From NCBI RefSeq assembly GCF_001266615.1, contig NZ_LGHZ01000017.1, positions 80,503 to 144,502 of the forward strand: DNA of 64,000 nucleotides. The letters are read 5' to 3'. The notes under the pieces are model-generated. The model was given only the letters and a program-made list of their open reading frames with translations. It made no database searches and was not told where the DNA came from. Positions 19,338 through 32,549 of this stretch are shown here, piece after piece. Every line of letters begins with the position of its first letter. Position 1 is the first letter of the stretch. Source of the DNA: Kluyvera genomosp. 1. Its GTDB lineage: Bacteria > Pseudomonadota > Gammaproteobacteria > Enterobacterales > Enterobacteriaceae. Position numbers and translations under genes: made by a program.

Positions 19338-20642
19338 TTAGTTTTGTGTGGCCTGCTGTGTCGGACGGTGGGTATCGGATTCACCATCATCCGCCTGCTT
19401 GTTCTGCAGGACGGTCCAGATAACCAGAGCCCCTAACAGGTCGAAGATGGCGAGTACGGCGAACAATGGGCTGAAGCCAATAGTATCCGCCAGCGCACCG
19501 ACCACCAGAGCAAACATGGTGCTTGCCATCCACGCTGCCATCCCGGTCAGACCGTTGGCGGTAGCCACTTCGTTACGACCGAATACGTCAGAAGACAGTG
19601 TAATCAGCGCACCGGACAGAGACTGGTGCGCGAAGCCACCGAGGCACAATAACGCGATTGCAATGTACGGGCTGGTGAACAGACCAATCATCCCTGGGCC
19701 AATCATCAGCAGTGCACCCATGGTGACAACCATTTTACGGGACACAATCAGGTTTACGCCAAACCAGCGCTGGAACAGCGGCGGCAGGTAACCACCCAGT
19801 ACGCAGCCTACGTCAGCGAACAGCATTGGCATCCAGGCAAACATAGCGATTTCTTTCAGATCAAAGCCATACACTTTGAACATGAACAGTGGGATCCAGG
19901 CGTTGAAGGTACCCCAGGCTGGTTCTGCCAGGAAACGTGGCAGTGCAATACCCCAGAAACGACGGGTCTGAATAATCTGCCATGGCGACATTTTCTTACC
20001 GTTGTTGGTCTGGTGCTGTGCTTCCTGACCGCCAATGATGTAATCGCGTTCTTCGTCAGTTAATTTTTTCTGATCGCGTGGGTGTTTGTAGAAGATGAGC
20101 CAGGACATTGCCCAGATGAAGCTCAGGACGCCAGAGATGATGAACGCCATCTGCCAGCTGTGCATCACGATAGCCCACACAACCAGAGGTGGAGCAATCA
20201 TGCCGCCGATAGAGGAACCGACGTTGAAGTAGCCCACGGCGATAGAACGTTCTTTCGCTGGGAACCATTCGGAGCTGGCTTTCAGACCCGCAGGGATCAT
20301 CGCTGCTTCAGCAGCACCGACCGCACCACGAGCAATCGCCAGACCACCCCAGCTGCCAGCCAGTGCGGTTGCGCCGCAGAATACGGCCCAGGCAATGGCG
20401 AAGAAGGCGTAGCCAATTTTGGTACCCAGAATGTCCAGCACGTAGCCCGCAACAGGCTGCATGACGGTGTAAGCTGCGGAGTAAGCAGCGATGATGTACG
20501 AATATTGCTGTGTGGAAATGTGCAGTTCAGCCATCAGAGTTGGCGCTGCTGCTGCCACGGTATTACGCGTCAGGTATCCCAGCACGGTGCCCACGGTCAC
20601 CAGTGCAATCATGTACCAACGTAATCCTTTAATTTTACGCAT
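19338..20642 (-). CDS. exuT: Hexuronate transporter ExuT
   Basis: MFS anion:cation symporter-type permease of 434 residues with 12 membrane helices that imports D-galacturonate and D-glucuronate. It begins MRKIKGLRWYMIALVTVG and keeps the family loop SEWFPAKERSIAVGYFN. The ATG at 20642 follows GAGGTTTAC; an upstream in-frame ATG at 20687 has no ribosome binding site. It is divergent from uxaCA across a 471-base control region. The extreme C-terminus (residues 415-434) is hydrophilic and differs from E. coli. Confidence 0.95.
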   Translation of the reverse strand: MRKIKGLRWYMIALVTVGTVLGYLTRNTVAAAAPTLMAELHISTQQYSYIIAAYSAAYTVMQPVAGYVLDILGTKIGYAFFAIAWAVFCGATALAGSWGGLAIARGAVGAAEAAMIPAGLKASSEWFPAKERSIAVGYFNVGSSIGGMIAPPLVVWAIVMHSWQMAFIISGVLSFIWAMSWLIFYKHPRDQKKLTDEERDYIIGGQEAQHQTNNGKKMSPWQIIQTRRFWGIALPRFLAEPAWGTFNAWIPLFMFKVYGFDLKEIAMFAWMPMLFADVGCVLGGYLPPLFQRWFGVNLIVSRKMVVTMGALLMIGPGMIGLFTSPYIAIALLCLGGFAHQSLSGALITLSSDVFGRNEVATANGLTGMAAWMASTMFALVVGALADTIGFSPLFAVLAIFDLLGALVIWTVLQNKQADDGESDTHRPTQQATQN

Positions 20643-20864
20643 GTAAACCTCATCGTTTGTTATCTCTGCGGATTCCGCAGCCATCATCCTGTGCCAGGAG
20701 ATGATGTTTTTTCGAAGGGCTTACCGAGGACGTGAATCCCGGTACGGCCCGAACTTGCCATTAGTACGTGTGCTGAATTCGGTATCCGTACCGCTCAATC
20801 AGGTGTCTATAGCGACCACCGCTAATGCATCGTGTCGATGAATGTGTTCGACGGAGGGCAAGAT

Positions 20865-20882
20865 AACTTGTCATACAACTTT
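20865..20882. promoter_or_regulatory. ExuR-like operator, exuT side
   Basis: AACTTGTCATACAACTTT is a near-palindrome agreeing with the ExuR/UxuR consensus at 13 of 18 positions by eye. It lies about 220 bases upstream of exuT. Confidence 0.5.
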
Positions 20883-21044
20883 AAAAGGTGAATACCGTCA
20901 CAAAAGAGGTATTTTCCATAGCGTTTAAGGGGTATATAAGCTAGGCCAGATACGGCGCGGCTTGCAGCGTTGTTTTGCTATTTTTTTTGTCATTTTTTGT
21001 CAGGATTTATTGATCTAACTCACGAAAAAATCTTCGGCTCAACG

Positions 21045-21063
21045 AAATTGGTGTGATAACTTT
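21045..21063. promoter_or_regulatory. ExuR-like operator, uxaC side
   Basis: AAATTGGTGTGATAACTTT carries a perfect left half-site (AAATTGGT) of the ExuR consensus and a degenerate right half. It lies about 50 bases before the uxaC start, suited to repression. Confidence 0.5.
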
Positions 21064-21080
21064 GTCTGCATTACAGATAA

Positions 21081-22526
<1,446 letters not shown>

Positions 22527-22540
22527 GGTCTGGGGTTGGT

Positions 22541-24028
22541 ATGCAATACATCAAGATCCATGCGCTGGATAACGTCGCGGTAGCGCTCGCTGACTTGGCT
22601 GAAGGAACCGAAGTGACCGTTGATGGCCAGGCGATAACCCTGCGTCAGGCGGTAACGCGTGGCCATAAATTCGCTTTACGCGATATTGCGAAAGGCGAAA
22701 ACGTCATCAAATATGGTTTGCCAATTGGGCATACGCTGGTTGATGTGGCGGCGGGTGAGCACATTCATGCGCACAACACTCGCACCAATCTTAGCGATTT
22801 GGACACGTATAGCTACCAACCGGATTTCCAGGCTGAAGTTGCACAGCCAGCCGATCGTGAGGTACAGATCTATCGCCGTCCGAACGGTGAGGTTGGGGTG
22901 CGTAACGAACTGTGGATCCTGCCGACCGTGGGCTGCGTTAACGCGATGGCTCGCCAGATGCAGACGCGCTTTCTCAAAGAGAGCAACGAGGCTGAAGGTA
23001 TCGACGGCGTTCATCTCTTCAGTCACACCTACGGCTGCTCGCAGCTGGGTGATGACCACATTAACACCCGTACCATGCTGCAAAATATGGTGCGTCACCC
23101 GAATGCGGGGGCGGTGCTGGTGGTCGGTCTTGGCTGTGAGAACAACCAGATTGATGCTTTCCGCGAAACCTTAGGAGAGTTCGATCCCGAACGCGTTCAC
23201 TTCATGGTCTGCCAACACCAGGAAGACGAAGTGGAAGCCGGGATCGAACACCTCCGCCAGCTTTACGATGTCATGCGTCATGACACACGCGAGCCGGGCA
23301 AACTGAGCGAGCTGAAGTTTGGTCTGGAGTGCGGTGGGTCTGATGGCCTGTCCGGTATCACCGCCAATCCGATGCTGGGTCGCTTCTCTGACTACGTGAT
23401 TGCCAACGGCGGCACTACCGTGCTGACTGAAGTACCGGAAATGTTTGGTGCCGAACAGTTGCTGATGGATCACTGCCGCGACGAAGAGACCTTCGGCAAG
23501 TTGGTGACCATGGTCAATGACTTTAAGCAGTACTTCATTGCGCATAATCAGCCGATTTACGAGAACCCATCCCCGGGCAACAAAGCTGGCGGTATCACCA
23601 CGCTGGAAGACAAATCGCTGGGTTGCACGCAGAAAGCGGGCTCAAGCCAGGTAGTTGACGTGCTGCGTTATGGCGAGCGTCTGAAAACCCACGGGCTAAA
23701 CCTGCTGAGCGCGCCGGGCAACGATGCCGTCGCGACCAGCGCACTGGCGGGTGCGGGCTGCCATATGGTGCTGTTCAGCACCGGTCGCGGTACACCATAC
23801 GGTGGTTTTGTGCCAACGGTGAAAATTGCTACCAACAGCGAACTGGCGGCGAAGAAAAAACACTGGATCGACTTTGATGCCGGCCAGCTGATTCACGGCA
23901 AAGCAATGCCGCAGCTGTTGAATGAGTTTGTCGATACCATTGTTGATTTTGCTAATGGCAAGCAGACCTGCAACGAACGCAATGATTTCCGCGAGCTGGC
24001 GCTGTTTAAGAGCGGCGTCACGTTGTAG
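22541..24028 (+). CDS. uxaA: Altronate dehydratase UxaA
   Basis: Iron- (or manganese-) dependent dehydratase of 495 residues that turns D-altronate into 2-keto-3-deoxygluconate, on the galacturonate branch. An N-terminal SAF domain (about residues 1-90) precedes the large UxaA catalytic domain with THYGCSQL-like HTYGCSQLGDD, GLECGGSDGLSGITANP, and PGNDAVATSALAGAGC. UxaB, the intervening reductase, is not in the window (also unlinked in E. coli). A strong terminator follows. Confidence 0.96.
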   Translation: MQYIKIHALDNVAVALADLAEGTEVTVDGQAITLRQAVTRGHKFALRDIAKGENVIKYGLPIGHTLVDVAAGEHIHAHNTRTNLSDLDTYSYQPDFQAEVAQPADREVQIYRRPNGEVGVRNELWILPTVGCVNAMARQMQTRFLKESNEAEGIDGVHLFSHTYGCSQLGDDHINTRTMLQNMVRHPNAGAVLVVGLGCENNQIDAFRETLGEFDPERVHFMVCQHQEDEVEAGIEHLRQLYDVMRHDTREPGKLSELKFGLECGGSDGLSGITANPMLGRFSDYVIANGGTTVLTEVPEMFGAEQLLMDHCRDEETFGKLVTMVNDFKQYFIAHNQPIYENPSPGNKAGGITTLEDKSLGCTQKAGSSQVVDVLRYGERLKTHGLNLLSAPGNDAVATSALAGAGCHMVLFSTGRGTPYGGFVPTVKIATNSELAAKKKHWIDFDAGQLIHGKAMPQLLNEFVDTIVDFANGKQTCNERNDFRELALFKSGVTL

Positions 24029-24050
24029 TAGCACGATTATCTGATACGAT

Positions 24051-24086
24051 AAAACGGCGTTTCAAATTCTGAAGCGCCGTTTTTTT
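24051..24086 (+). terminator. Terminator of uxaCA
   Basis: AAAACGGCGTTTC at 24051-24063 pairs with GAAGCGCCGTTTT at 24071-24083, with one GT wobble and a seven-base loop. The right arm runs into seven Ts. Confidence 0.92.
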
Positions 24087-24112
24087 ATGGCTTCGTTTTT
24101 CAGGGACTCTTC

Positions 24113-24664
24113 ATGACTGCGTATTGGCTTGCCCAGGGCGTAGGTATCATCGCTTTTCTGATCGGTATCACTACCTTTATCAACCGCGACGAGCGTCGTT
24201 TCAAATTTCAACTGGCTATCTACAGCGGCGTAATTGGGCTGCATTTTTTCTTGATGGGGGCGATTCCCGCCGGGGCGAGCGCCGAGCTTAACGTGATTCG
24301 CACGGTGATTTCGGTCTATACCCGACGCCTGTGGGTGATGTTCTTGTTTATCGCGCTGACGCTGATTATCGGTATCGGTAAACTTCAGCACGCGATGGAA
24401 ATTCTGCCGGTTATCGGCACGGTGGCCAGTACCTGGGCGCTGTTCCGCTGCAAAGGGCTCACGGTGCGCTGTGTGATGTGGTGCTCCACCGCTTGCTGGG
24501 TCATTCATAATTTCTGGCTCGGGTCGATTGGCGGCACGCTGATTGAGGGCAGCTTCCTGGTGATGAACGGCCTGAACATTATTCGCTTCTGGCGCATGCA
24601 GCGGAAGGGGATTGACCCGTTTAAGGTCGAGAAGAAAGTACAGAGTGAAAACCCCTCCGCCTGA
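24113..24664 (+). CDS. ygjV: Inner-membrane protein YgjV
   Basis: Membrane protein of 183 residues in the Imp-YgjV family, with about five or six hydrophobic segments and a polar, lysine-rich C-terminal tail. AGGGA lies seven bases before the ATG. Function unknown. It is convergent with sstT, and its last codons lie inside the sstT terminator hairpin. Confidence 0.88.
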   Translation: MTAYWLAQGVGIIAFLIGITTFINRDERRFKFQLAIYSGVIGLHFFLMGAIPAGASAELNVIRTVISVYTRRLWVMFLFIALTLIIGIGKLQHAMEILPVIGTVASTWALFRCKGLTVRCVMWCSTACWVIHNFWLGSIGGTLIEGSFLVMNGLNIIRFWRMQRKGIDPFKVEKKVQSENPSA

Positions 24665-24675
24665 TGGCGAAGGGG
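24648..24675 (-). terminator. Terminator of sstT, overlapping the ygjV 3' end
   Basis: CCCCTCCGCC at 24652-24661 pairs with GGCGAAGGGG at 24666-24675 (one mismatch) around a TGAT loop. Read on the minus strand the stem is followed by TTTTCAC, so it acts for sstT. The ygjV stop codon is in the hairpin. Confidence 0.75.
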
Positions 24676-24683
24676 CTCAAGAG

Positions 24684-25931
24684 CTAGCTACGCAGGGCGT
24701 CCTTTGCCAGACGTGCATCTTCCGCCTGGCAGACAGCGGCAGTGAACATCACGTCGGTGGAGGAGTTGATGGCGGTTTCGCAGGAGTCCTGCAGTACGCC
24801 AATAATAAAGCCGACGGCAACCACCTGCATGGCAATCTCATTGGGAATACCAAACATGTTACAGGCCAGCGGGATCAGCAGTAATGAACCGCCCGCCACG
24901 CCGGATGCACCGCAGGCGCACAGCGATGCCACGACGCTCAGCAGCAGCGCCGTGGGCAGATCGACAGCGATACCCAGCGTATGTACGGCCGCCAGCGTCA
25001 GCACGGTGATGGTAATCGCCGCCCCCGCCATATTGACCGTTGCCCCCAGAGGAATGGATACCGAGTAGGTATCACGGTCCAGATTCAGCTTCTCACACAG
25101 CGACATGTTCACCGGAATGTTGGCCGCCGAGCTGCGGGTGAAGAAGGCGGTTACGCCGCTTTCACGCAGGCACAGGAAAACCAGCGGATACGGGTTGCGG
25201 CGGATTTGCAAAAATACCAGCAGCGGGTTTATGACCAGCGCGACCACCGCCATACAACCAATCAGCACCAGCAGGATCTGCGCATAGCCCCACAGCGCTG
25301 AGAAACCGGTGGTGGCAAGCGTGGAAGAGACCAGACCGAAGATACCGATAGGTGCGAAACGGATAACCACTTTCACGATAAAGGTCACCGCATTCGACAG
25401 ATCGTTGACCAGATTTTTGGTGGTGTCGTTGCTGTGGCGTAGAGCAAAGCCCAGGCCTACCGCCCACACCAGAATACCGATGTAGTTGGCGTTAATCAGC
25501 GCGTGAATAGGGTTAGCGACGATGCTCATCAGCAGGCCATGCATGACCTCAACGATACCGGTTGGTGGCGTGATATCCGTGGCTCCGGTCGTCAACTGCA
25601 GCGTCGATGGGAAGAGAAAGCTCACTACCACAGCGGTTAACGCCGCTGCAAAGGTACCAAACAGATAGAGCCATAAAATAGGGCGGATGTTGGTTTTCTG
25701 TCCCTGCTGGTGGTTAGCGATTGACGCCATCACCAGCGTTAATACGAGGACAGGGGCGACGGCTTTCAGCGCGCCGACGAACAGCGTACCGAGCAGGCCG
25801 GTGGCTTCCGCGGCAGGTTTGGAAACCAGTGCCAGCGCAATACCAAGGATAAGCCCAACCAGGATCTGTTTGACCAGACTACCCCGGGTTAGAAAACGCA
25901 TAAAGCCGGATGATGCGGGTTGTTGTGTCAT
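24684..25931 (-). CDS. sstT: Serine/threonine:Na+ symporter SstT
   Basis: Dicarboxylate/amino acid:cation symporter (DAACS) family transporter of about 415 residues that brings in serine and threonine with sodium. Reentrant-loop signatures are visible: [13 protein letters not shown], the NMAGAAITI metal/substrate motif, and [17 protein letters not shown]. The N-terminus differs from E. coli in the first 15 residues. Two adjacent ATGs (25934 and 25931) share one AAGGA site; I list the second. It adds a third serine/threonine importer to this window (with TdcC and YhaO). Confidence 0.95.
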   Translation of the reverse strand: MTQQPASSGFMRFLTRGSLVKQILVGLILGIALALVSKPAAEATGLLGTLFVGALKAVAPVLVLTLVMASIANHQQGQKTNIRPILWLYLFGTFAAALTAVVVSFLFPSTLQLTTGATDITPPTGIVEVMHGLLMSIVANPIHALINANYIGILVWAVGLGFALRHSNDTTKNLVNDLSNAVTFIVKVVIRFAPIGIFGLVSSTLATTGFSALWGYAQILLVLIGCMAVVALVINPLLVFLQIRRNPYPLVFLCLRESGVTAFFTRSSAANIPVNMSLCEKLNLDRDTYSVSIPLGATVNMAGAAITITVLTLAAVHTLGIAVDLPTALLLSVVASLCACGASGVAGGSLLLIPLACNMFGIPNEIAMQVVAVGFIIGVLQDSCETAINSSTDVMFTAAVCQAEDARLAKDALRS

Positions 25932-25934
25932 CAT

Positions 25935-26300
25935 TGCATTCCTTAAGATGATGAGTTGTGTCTTTCCAGCGACGTATTATTTGTTACGTTTATGTCTGGA
26001 TGTAAAAAAATGTTTGCTCGATCGAGTATAAGGAAAGTCTTCGCTTGGGGAAGTACAAAATGCTGGAATTTACGCCACGCGTCATATTTCTTAACTAATT
26101 ATTTACATTTTTGCGGCGCAAATATGAACTGGAGGCCAACACTGTCCACTTAAGCAAAGCGATTAGGGGAAACGCCGGGATTTGGTTCCCGGAGGGATGC
26201 CAAACTCGATGGTCGCCCCGCGTATCTCACTCTTAAACTCACGGTGCTCAACTTGAGGCGGAATTTGGACGAGCCACGCGCGGCTCGTCCAGAAAGGGAA
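25935..26300 (-). promoter_or_regulatory. 366-base gap between alx and sstT
   Basis: No gene is visible. The segment next to sstT is AT-rich and should carry its promoter. The segment next to alx has one strong hairpin (26267-26290). I see nothing else I can name. Confidence 0.4.
26267..26290 (-). terminator. Hairpin after alx, probable terminator
   Basis: GGACGAGCC at 26267-26275 pairs perfectly with GGCTCGTCC at 26282-26290. On the minus strand it is followed by AAATTCC, so the U-tract is poor and termination is uncertain. Confidence 0.55.
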
Positions 26301-27269
26301 TTACATTATCTGCTTTTTCGCATCGTTGCGGTGATTCACCCACGCGTTAATCAGCAACGTGAGCAACAGAATGCCGCCCACCACGCCCAATGAAACGGAA
26401 ATTGGGATGTGGTAGAAATCAACGATCAGCATCTTGATACCGATAAATACCAGGATCACCGATAGCCCGTACTTCAGCATGGAGAAGCGCTCTGCGACGC
26501 CTGCCAGCAGGAAGTACATCGCACGCAGACCGAGGATGGCGAACAGGTTAGAGGTCAGCACGATAAACGGATCGGTGGTCACCGCGAAGATCGCCGGAAT
26601 GCTATCGACCGCGAAGATCACATCGCTTAGCTCAACCAGAATCAGCACCAGCAGCAATGGGGTAGCAAACAGCACGCCGTTTTTGCGGGTGAAGAAATGT
26701 TCATTCTCGATTTTGTCAGTCATTCGCAGATGGCTGCGCAGCCAGCGTACCAGCGGTTTGTCGCCGATGCCGCCTTCATCTTCTTTCGCCAGCGCCATTT
26801 TGACACCGGTGAACAGCAGGAACGCGCCGAAAATATACAGCAGCCATTCGAACTGGGAGATAAGCCAGCTACCGGCGAAGATCATGATGGTACGCAGAAC
26901 GATAGCACCTAGCACGCCGTAGACCAGTACTCGACGCTGTAGTGCAGCAGGCACGGAGAAGTAGCTAAACAGCATCAGCCAAACGAAGACGTTGTCGACC
27001 GCCAGCGATTTTTCAATCAAGTAGCCGGTGAGGAATGCCAGCGCCTGTGGGTCAGCCACCGCACGTCCCTGGGTCTGTACCAGATACCACCAGAAGGCTG
27101 CGTTAAACAGTAAAGAGAGGGTGACCCAGACCAGCGACCAGCTGGCAGCCTGTTTCATCGACATCGTATGAGCGCCGCGACGGCCCTGTAATAACAGGTC
27201 GATGGCGAGCATGATAACCACCACAACCGCGAATCCGCCCCACAGCAACGGTGTGCCGACTGTATTCAT
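26301..27269 (-). CDS. alx: TerC-family manganese exporter Alx
   Basis: Inner-membrane protein of 322 residues in the TerC family with about nine transmembrane helices. Conserved acidic membrane motifs are present: [14 protein letters not shown] and [18 protein letters not shown]. In E. coli Alx lowers intracellular manganese and is induced at high pH by its riboswitch leader. That leader is conserved directly upstream here. The ATG at 27269 follows AAGGA by nine bases and lies 18 bases after the leader's terminator stem. Confidence 0.95.
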   Translation of the reverse strand: MNTVGTPLLWGGFAVVVVIMLAIDLLLQGRRGAHTMSMKQAASWSLVWVTLSLLFNAAFWWYLVQTQGRAVADPQALAFLTGYLIEKSLAVDNVFVWLMLFSYFSVPAALQRRVLVYGVLGAIVLRTIMIFAGSWLISQFEWLLYIFGAFLLFTGVKMALAKEDEGGIGDKPLVRWLRSHLRMTDKIENEHFFTRKNGVLFATPLLLVLILVELSDVIFAVDSIPAIFAVTTDPFIVLTSNLFAILGLRAMYFLLAGVAERFSMLKYGLSVILVFIGIKMLIVDFYHIPISVSLGVVGGILLLTLLINAWVNHRNDAKKQIM

Positions 27270-27286
27270 AACTATTTTCCTTACGC

Positions 27287-27323
27287 ATAAAAAAACGGCT
27301 AACGTCAGAAGACGATAGCCGTT
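27287..27323 (-). terminator. Intrinsic terminator of the alx leader
   Basis: AACGGCTAACGTC at 27294-27306 pairs with GACGATAGCCGTT at 27311-27323, one mismatch and an AGAA loop. On the minus strand a run of seven Ts follows. It sits between the aptamer and the alx start codon, as expected of the expression platform. Confidence 0.85.
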
Positions 27324-27333
27324 GCTTTTTATG

Positions 27334-27480
27334 CATAGACCTCGCCTTCCGGCAAGGTCTCACTTACAACAAGAAAGGAATACGCGTTCGTATTCCTTTT
27401 TCGTTGCCCGGCGACCGGATACGGTTTTACACGTATCGTAATGACGATCCACCGACAAGGAAGTTACTCCCCTTTGCAGG
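27334..27480 (-). ncRNA. yybP-ykoY (PRE/SraF) Mn2+/pH riboswitch of alx
   Basis: Read on the minus strand, the segment begins GCAAAGGGGAGTA, the conserved 5' strand of the aptamer. It continues with a perfect hairpin AAGGAATACG/CGTATTCCTT (27375-27398 area) and ends with the second conserved element, GTGAGACCTTGCC, its GGA(A) loop, and GGCGAGGTCTATG. This is the layout of the yybP-ykoY family, which binds Mn2+ and in E. coli (as PRE/SraF) also responds to alkaline pH. A terminator hairpin and then alx follow. Confidence 0.88.
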
Positions 27481-27541
27481 TAACAAAATATGTCAGGTCA
27501 CTGATTTCGTCAATGACCCGCCATCTCTCATTTACGTTGTT

Positions 27542-28528
27542 TTACGAAGCCTGCGCATCCGCTGGGAAAACGACGCCGGTCTGGCGACGAATTTCGGTCT
27601 GTACTTTAGCGGTAATGCGGCTGACTTCGAGTCCAGGGTGTTCCACTTCGTTGTTTTCGACCAGGCGCGCAAACTCTTCAGCTTCATACAGCATAGTATT
27701 GATATGCTGAGGCTGGCTGAGATCCTGTGCTTTGCTGCCGCGAGGCACGAAGGAAAGCTTCTGGCACTCGGAGATTTTCTCGATAATCAGCGCCCCGGCT
27801 TCCCCCTGAATCTCGCTTGGCAGGTTAGAATCGCTGACTTTGGAGTGCTGCAGCGTGACGCTGAAATCACCGTAATCCATCACCACCACGCCGTGCGCAT
27901 CAACGCCGCTGTCCAGCAGACTGGCGGAGGCCTGAATGTGCTTCGGCTCGCCCCACAGCGCGACCGCAGAGGCCAGGCAGTAAAAACCGATATCCATAAT
28001 CGAGCCGTTGGAGAAGGCAGGGTTAAATGTATTGGGGTTTTCGCCGTTGAGATAGCGCTGATAGCGGGAGGAATACTGGCAGTAGTTGATAAACGCTTTA
28101 CGGATCTGACCGAGCTTTGGCAGCGCCTGTTGCAGTAGCTGGAAATTGGGTAAGCTGGCCGTTTTAAACGCTTCGAACAGCACCACCTGGTTTTCACGGG
28201 CGAGAGCAATAGCCCGCTCCGCTTCGCGCAGGTTAGAGGCCAGCGGCTTCTCGCAAATGACGTGTTTTTTATGGCGTAAGAACAGCTCGGTTTGCGGGAA
28301 GTGCAATGAGTTTGGACTGGCAATATACACTGCATCAATATCATCGCTTTGCGCCATGGCTTCAAGCGAAGTGAACAGATGCTCGACGGGATAATCGTTG
28401 GCGAAGCTTTGCGCCTGTTCAAGGCTGCGGGAATAAACGGCGGTTAACTTGTACTTGCCGGTCTCATGAGCGGCATCGACAAACTGGCGGGTGATCCAGT
28501 TTGTCCCAATCACAGCGAAACGTATCAT
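27542..28528 (-). CDS. ygjR: Gfo/Idh/MocA-family oxidoreductase YgjR
   Basis: NAD(P)-dependent oxidoreductase-like protein of 328 residues. The Rossmann domain starts FAVIGTNWITRQFVDAAH, and the family motif HVICEKPLASN (residues 88-98 region) supplies the catalytic lysine. The C-terminal half is the substrate-binding alpha/beta domain. The natural substrate is unknown. The alx riboswitch begins about 60 bases past its stop on the same strand, so the alx promoter probably lies at the end of this gene. Confidence 0.9.
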   Translation of the reverse strand: MIRFAVIGTNWITRQFVDAAHETGKYKLTAVYSRSLEQAQSFANDYPVEHLFTSLEAMAQSDDIDAVYIASPNSLHFPQTELFLRHKKHVICEKPLASNLREAERAIALARENQVVLFEAFKTASLPNFQLLQQALPKLGQIRKAFINYCQYSSRYQRYLNGENPNTFNPAFSNGSIMDIGFYCLASAVALWGEPKHIQASASLLDSGVDAHGVVVMDYGDFSVTLQHSKVSDSNLPSEIQGEAGALIIEKISECQKLSFVPRGSKAQDLSQPQHINTMLYEAEEFARLVENNEVEHPGLEVSRITAKVQTEIRRQTGVVFPADAQAS

Positions 28529-28600
28529 AAACGCCTTCAGGCTCCATAAAGGGATTCTTTCGTCAATGTATCACGCCTTTATGACAATGCCAGTGCCCGA

Positions 28601-29101
28601 CTACGCAGTTTCCTTTAATGACAGGTGCGTCAGCCACAAACGGGTATCAAACTCCAACTGGTGGTACTGCGGTTCCATATAACAGCACAGCTGATAGAAC
28701 GCTTTATCGTGTTCTTTTTCTTTTAAGTGTGCGAGTTCGTGAACCACAATCATTTTGAGAAAGGCTTCCGGGGCGTTGCGAAATACGGTGGCAACGCGGA
28801 TTTCAGCTTTAGCTTTGAGCTTACCGCCCTGCACGCGTGATACCGCCGTGTGCAGCCCGAGTGCGTTTTTCAACACGTGGATCTTGTTGTCATACATGAC
28901 TTTATTGATCGGCGGTGCGTTACGCAGAAACTGGCTTTTCAGATCCTGGGTGTACTGCCAGAGCGCTTTATCGGTAGCAAAATCGTGCGTGCCGGGATAG
29001 CGTTTCTCCAGCACCGTGCCCAGACGCCGTTCGGTGATTAACGTGCGCACCTGAGTCAGTAAATGCTCCGGGTATCCCTGGAGGTAAGTTAGTTGGTTCA
29101 T
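28601..29101 (-). CDS. ygjP: YgjP-like zinc metallopeptidase-fold protein
   Basis: Protein of 166 residues in the YgjP/DUF45 (WLM-like) metallopeptidase family. The zinc motif HELAHLKEKEHD (HExxH plus downstream His) sits near residue 120, followed by PQYHQLEFDTRLWL. E. coli YgjP has been tied to NTP pyrophosphohydrolase-like stress functions only loosely; its peptidase activity is a family inference. The ATG at 29101 is preceded by GGGTGAAG; a GTG at 29107 is an alternative. Divergent from rlmG. Confidence 0.88.
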   Translation of the reverse strand: MNQLTYLQGYPEHLLTQVRTLITERRLGTVLEKRYPGTHDFATDKALWQYTQDLKSQFLRNAPPINKVMYDNKIHVLKNALGLHTAVSRVQGGKLKAKAEIRVATVFRNAPEAFLKMIVVHELAHLKEKEHDKAFYQLCCYMEPQYHQLEFDTRLWLTHLSLKETA

Positions 29102-29184
29102 CTTCACCCACGCAAATCATAAAAAGTGTATACTCACGCACCCTTTTCAGGGATACGCCGTAATTTTACCATTCAGGAGGGCCG

Positions 29185-30321
29185 ATGAGCCACATAGACA
29201 ACGGTTTCCGTTCGCTAACACTAAAACGTTTCCCGGAAACGGATGACGTTAACCCGCTGCTGGCGTGGGAAGCGGCGGATGAGTATCTGCTGCAGCAGCT
29301 GGACGATACTGAGATTAGCGGCCCGGTGTTAATCCTGAATGATACCTTCGGTGCGCTGGGCTGTGCGCTAGCGGATCATACGCCTTACAGCATTGGTGAT
29401 TCATACTTAAGTGAGTTGGCAACGCGTGAAAACCTGCGCCACAACGACATCGCCGAATCCAGCGTTAAATTCCTCGACAGCACCGCCGAGTACCCGCAGG
29501 CGCCGGGCGTGGTGCTGATTAAGATCCCAAAAACCATGGCGTTGCTGGAACAGCAGCTGCGTGCGCTGCGCGATGTTTTGACACCCCAAACGCGTATTAT
29601 CGCCGGCGCGAAAGCCCGCGATATTCATACCTCGACGCTTGAGCTGTTTGAAAAAGTGCTCGGCCCAACCACCACCACGCTGGCATGGAAAAAAGCGCGT
29701 CTGATCAACTGTACTTTCAGTAAACCAGAATTAGCCGATACTTCCTTGACCCTGAGCTGGAAGCTGGAAGGCACCGAGTGGACCATCCACAACCACGCTA
29801 ACGTCTTCTCCCGCACCGGGCTGGATATCGGCGCGCGCTTCTTTATGCAGCATCTGCCGGATAACCTGGAAGGTGAGATTGTTGATCTCGGCTGTGGCAA
29901 CGGTGTTATTGGGATGACGCTGCTGGAGAAAAATCCGCAGGCGAGCGTGGTGTTTGTCGATGAGTCGCCGATGGCCGTTGCCTCCAGCCGTCTCAACGTG
30001 GAAACTAACCTGCCAGACGCACTGGATCGCTGCGAGTTTATGATCAACAACGCCCTTTCTGGCGTTGAACCGTTCCGCTTTAACGCGGTACTGTGCAATC
30101 CACCGTTCCACCAGAAACACGCGCTGACTGATAACATTGCGTGGGAGATGTTCCACCATGCGCGTCGCTGTCTGAAAATCAACGGCGAGCTGTACATCGT
30201 GGCCAACCGTCACCTCGATTACTTCCACAAGCTGAAGAAGATTTTCGGCAACTGCGAAACCATCGCCACCAACAATAAATTCGTGGTGCTGAAAGCGGTG
30301 AAACTCGGCCGTCGCCGTTAA
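29185..30321 (+). CDS. rlmG: 23S rRNA m2G1835 methyltransferase RlmG
   Basis: SAM-dependent methyltransferase of 378 residues that makes N2-methylguanosine at position 1835 of 23S rRNA. It has two related domains; the C-terminal one is catalytic, with SAM motif [12 protein letters not shown] and the N-methylation motif CNPPFHQ. The N-terminal domain binds RNA. The ATG follows AGGAGGG. It is convergent with fadH and separated from it by a perfect bidirectional terminator. Confidence 0.95.
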   Translation: MSHIDNGFRSLTLKRFPETDDVNPLLAWEAADEYLLQQLDDTEISGPVLILNDTFGALGCALADHTPYSIGDSYLSELATRENLRHNDIAESSVKFLDSTAEYPQAPGVVLIKIPKTMALLEQQLRALRDVLTPQTRIIAGAKARDIHTSTLELFEKVLGPTTTTLAWKKARLINCTFSKPELADTSLTLSWKLEGTEWTIHNHANVFSRTGLDIGARFFMQHLPDNLEGEIVDLGCGNGVIGMTLLEKNPQASVVFVDESPMAVASSRLNVETNLPDALDRCEFMINNALSGVEPFRFNAVLCNPPFHQKHALTDNIAWEMFHHARRCLKINGELYIVANRHLDYFHKLKKIFGNCETIATNNKFVVLKAVKLGRRR

Positions 30322-30349
30322 TCGCTGGCGCTAGCGTGTAATAGAAACG

Positions 30350-30385
30350 TTTTATCCGGCCTGATGAAGACCAGGCCGGATAAAA
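30350..30385. terminator. Bidirectional terminator between rlmG and fadH
   Basis: TTTTATCCGGCCTG at 30350-30363 pairs perfectly over 14 bases with CAGGCCGGATAAAA at 30372-30385. T-runs on both strands suit the convergent genes. It also resembles a single REP-type element. Confidence 0.85.
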
Positions 30386-30394
30386 GCGAGAGGG

Positions 30395-32434
<2,040 letters not shown>

Positions 32435-32519
32435 TTATTGTTATGTGGTCGGATGAGTTACTAATTTAGCCGTCGGCGGGAAAAAGGGAAAAGGGGAATG
32501 CGATGATTGTGATGGGATT

Positions 32520-32546
32520 CAAAGAACGCCCCCGTGTCGGGGGCGT
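32520..32546 (-). terminator. Terminator of the leftward arm of the sugar cassette
   Basis: ACGCCCCC at 32526-32533 pairs perfectly with GGGGGCGT at 32539-32546 around GTGTC. On the minus strand TCTTTG follows. It lies just past the stop of the ABC ATPase gene. Confidence 0.8.
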
Positions 32547-32549
32547 CTC

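Noticed and set aside
27103..27336. Upstream reading frame starting in the alx leader ([12 protein letters not shown]...) and overlapping the alx start
   Set aside because: Its 5' part is the terminator stem of the riboswitch and its 3' part is alx read in another frame; it has no ribosome binding site and unlikely codon use.
30350..30385. Start of a CRISPR or REP array
   Set aside because: A single isolated palindrome between convergent genes with T-runs on both sides; no further copies nearby, so a terminator explains it.
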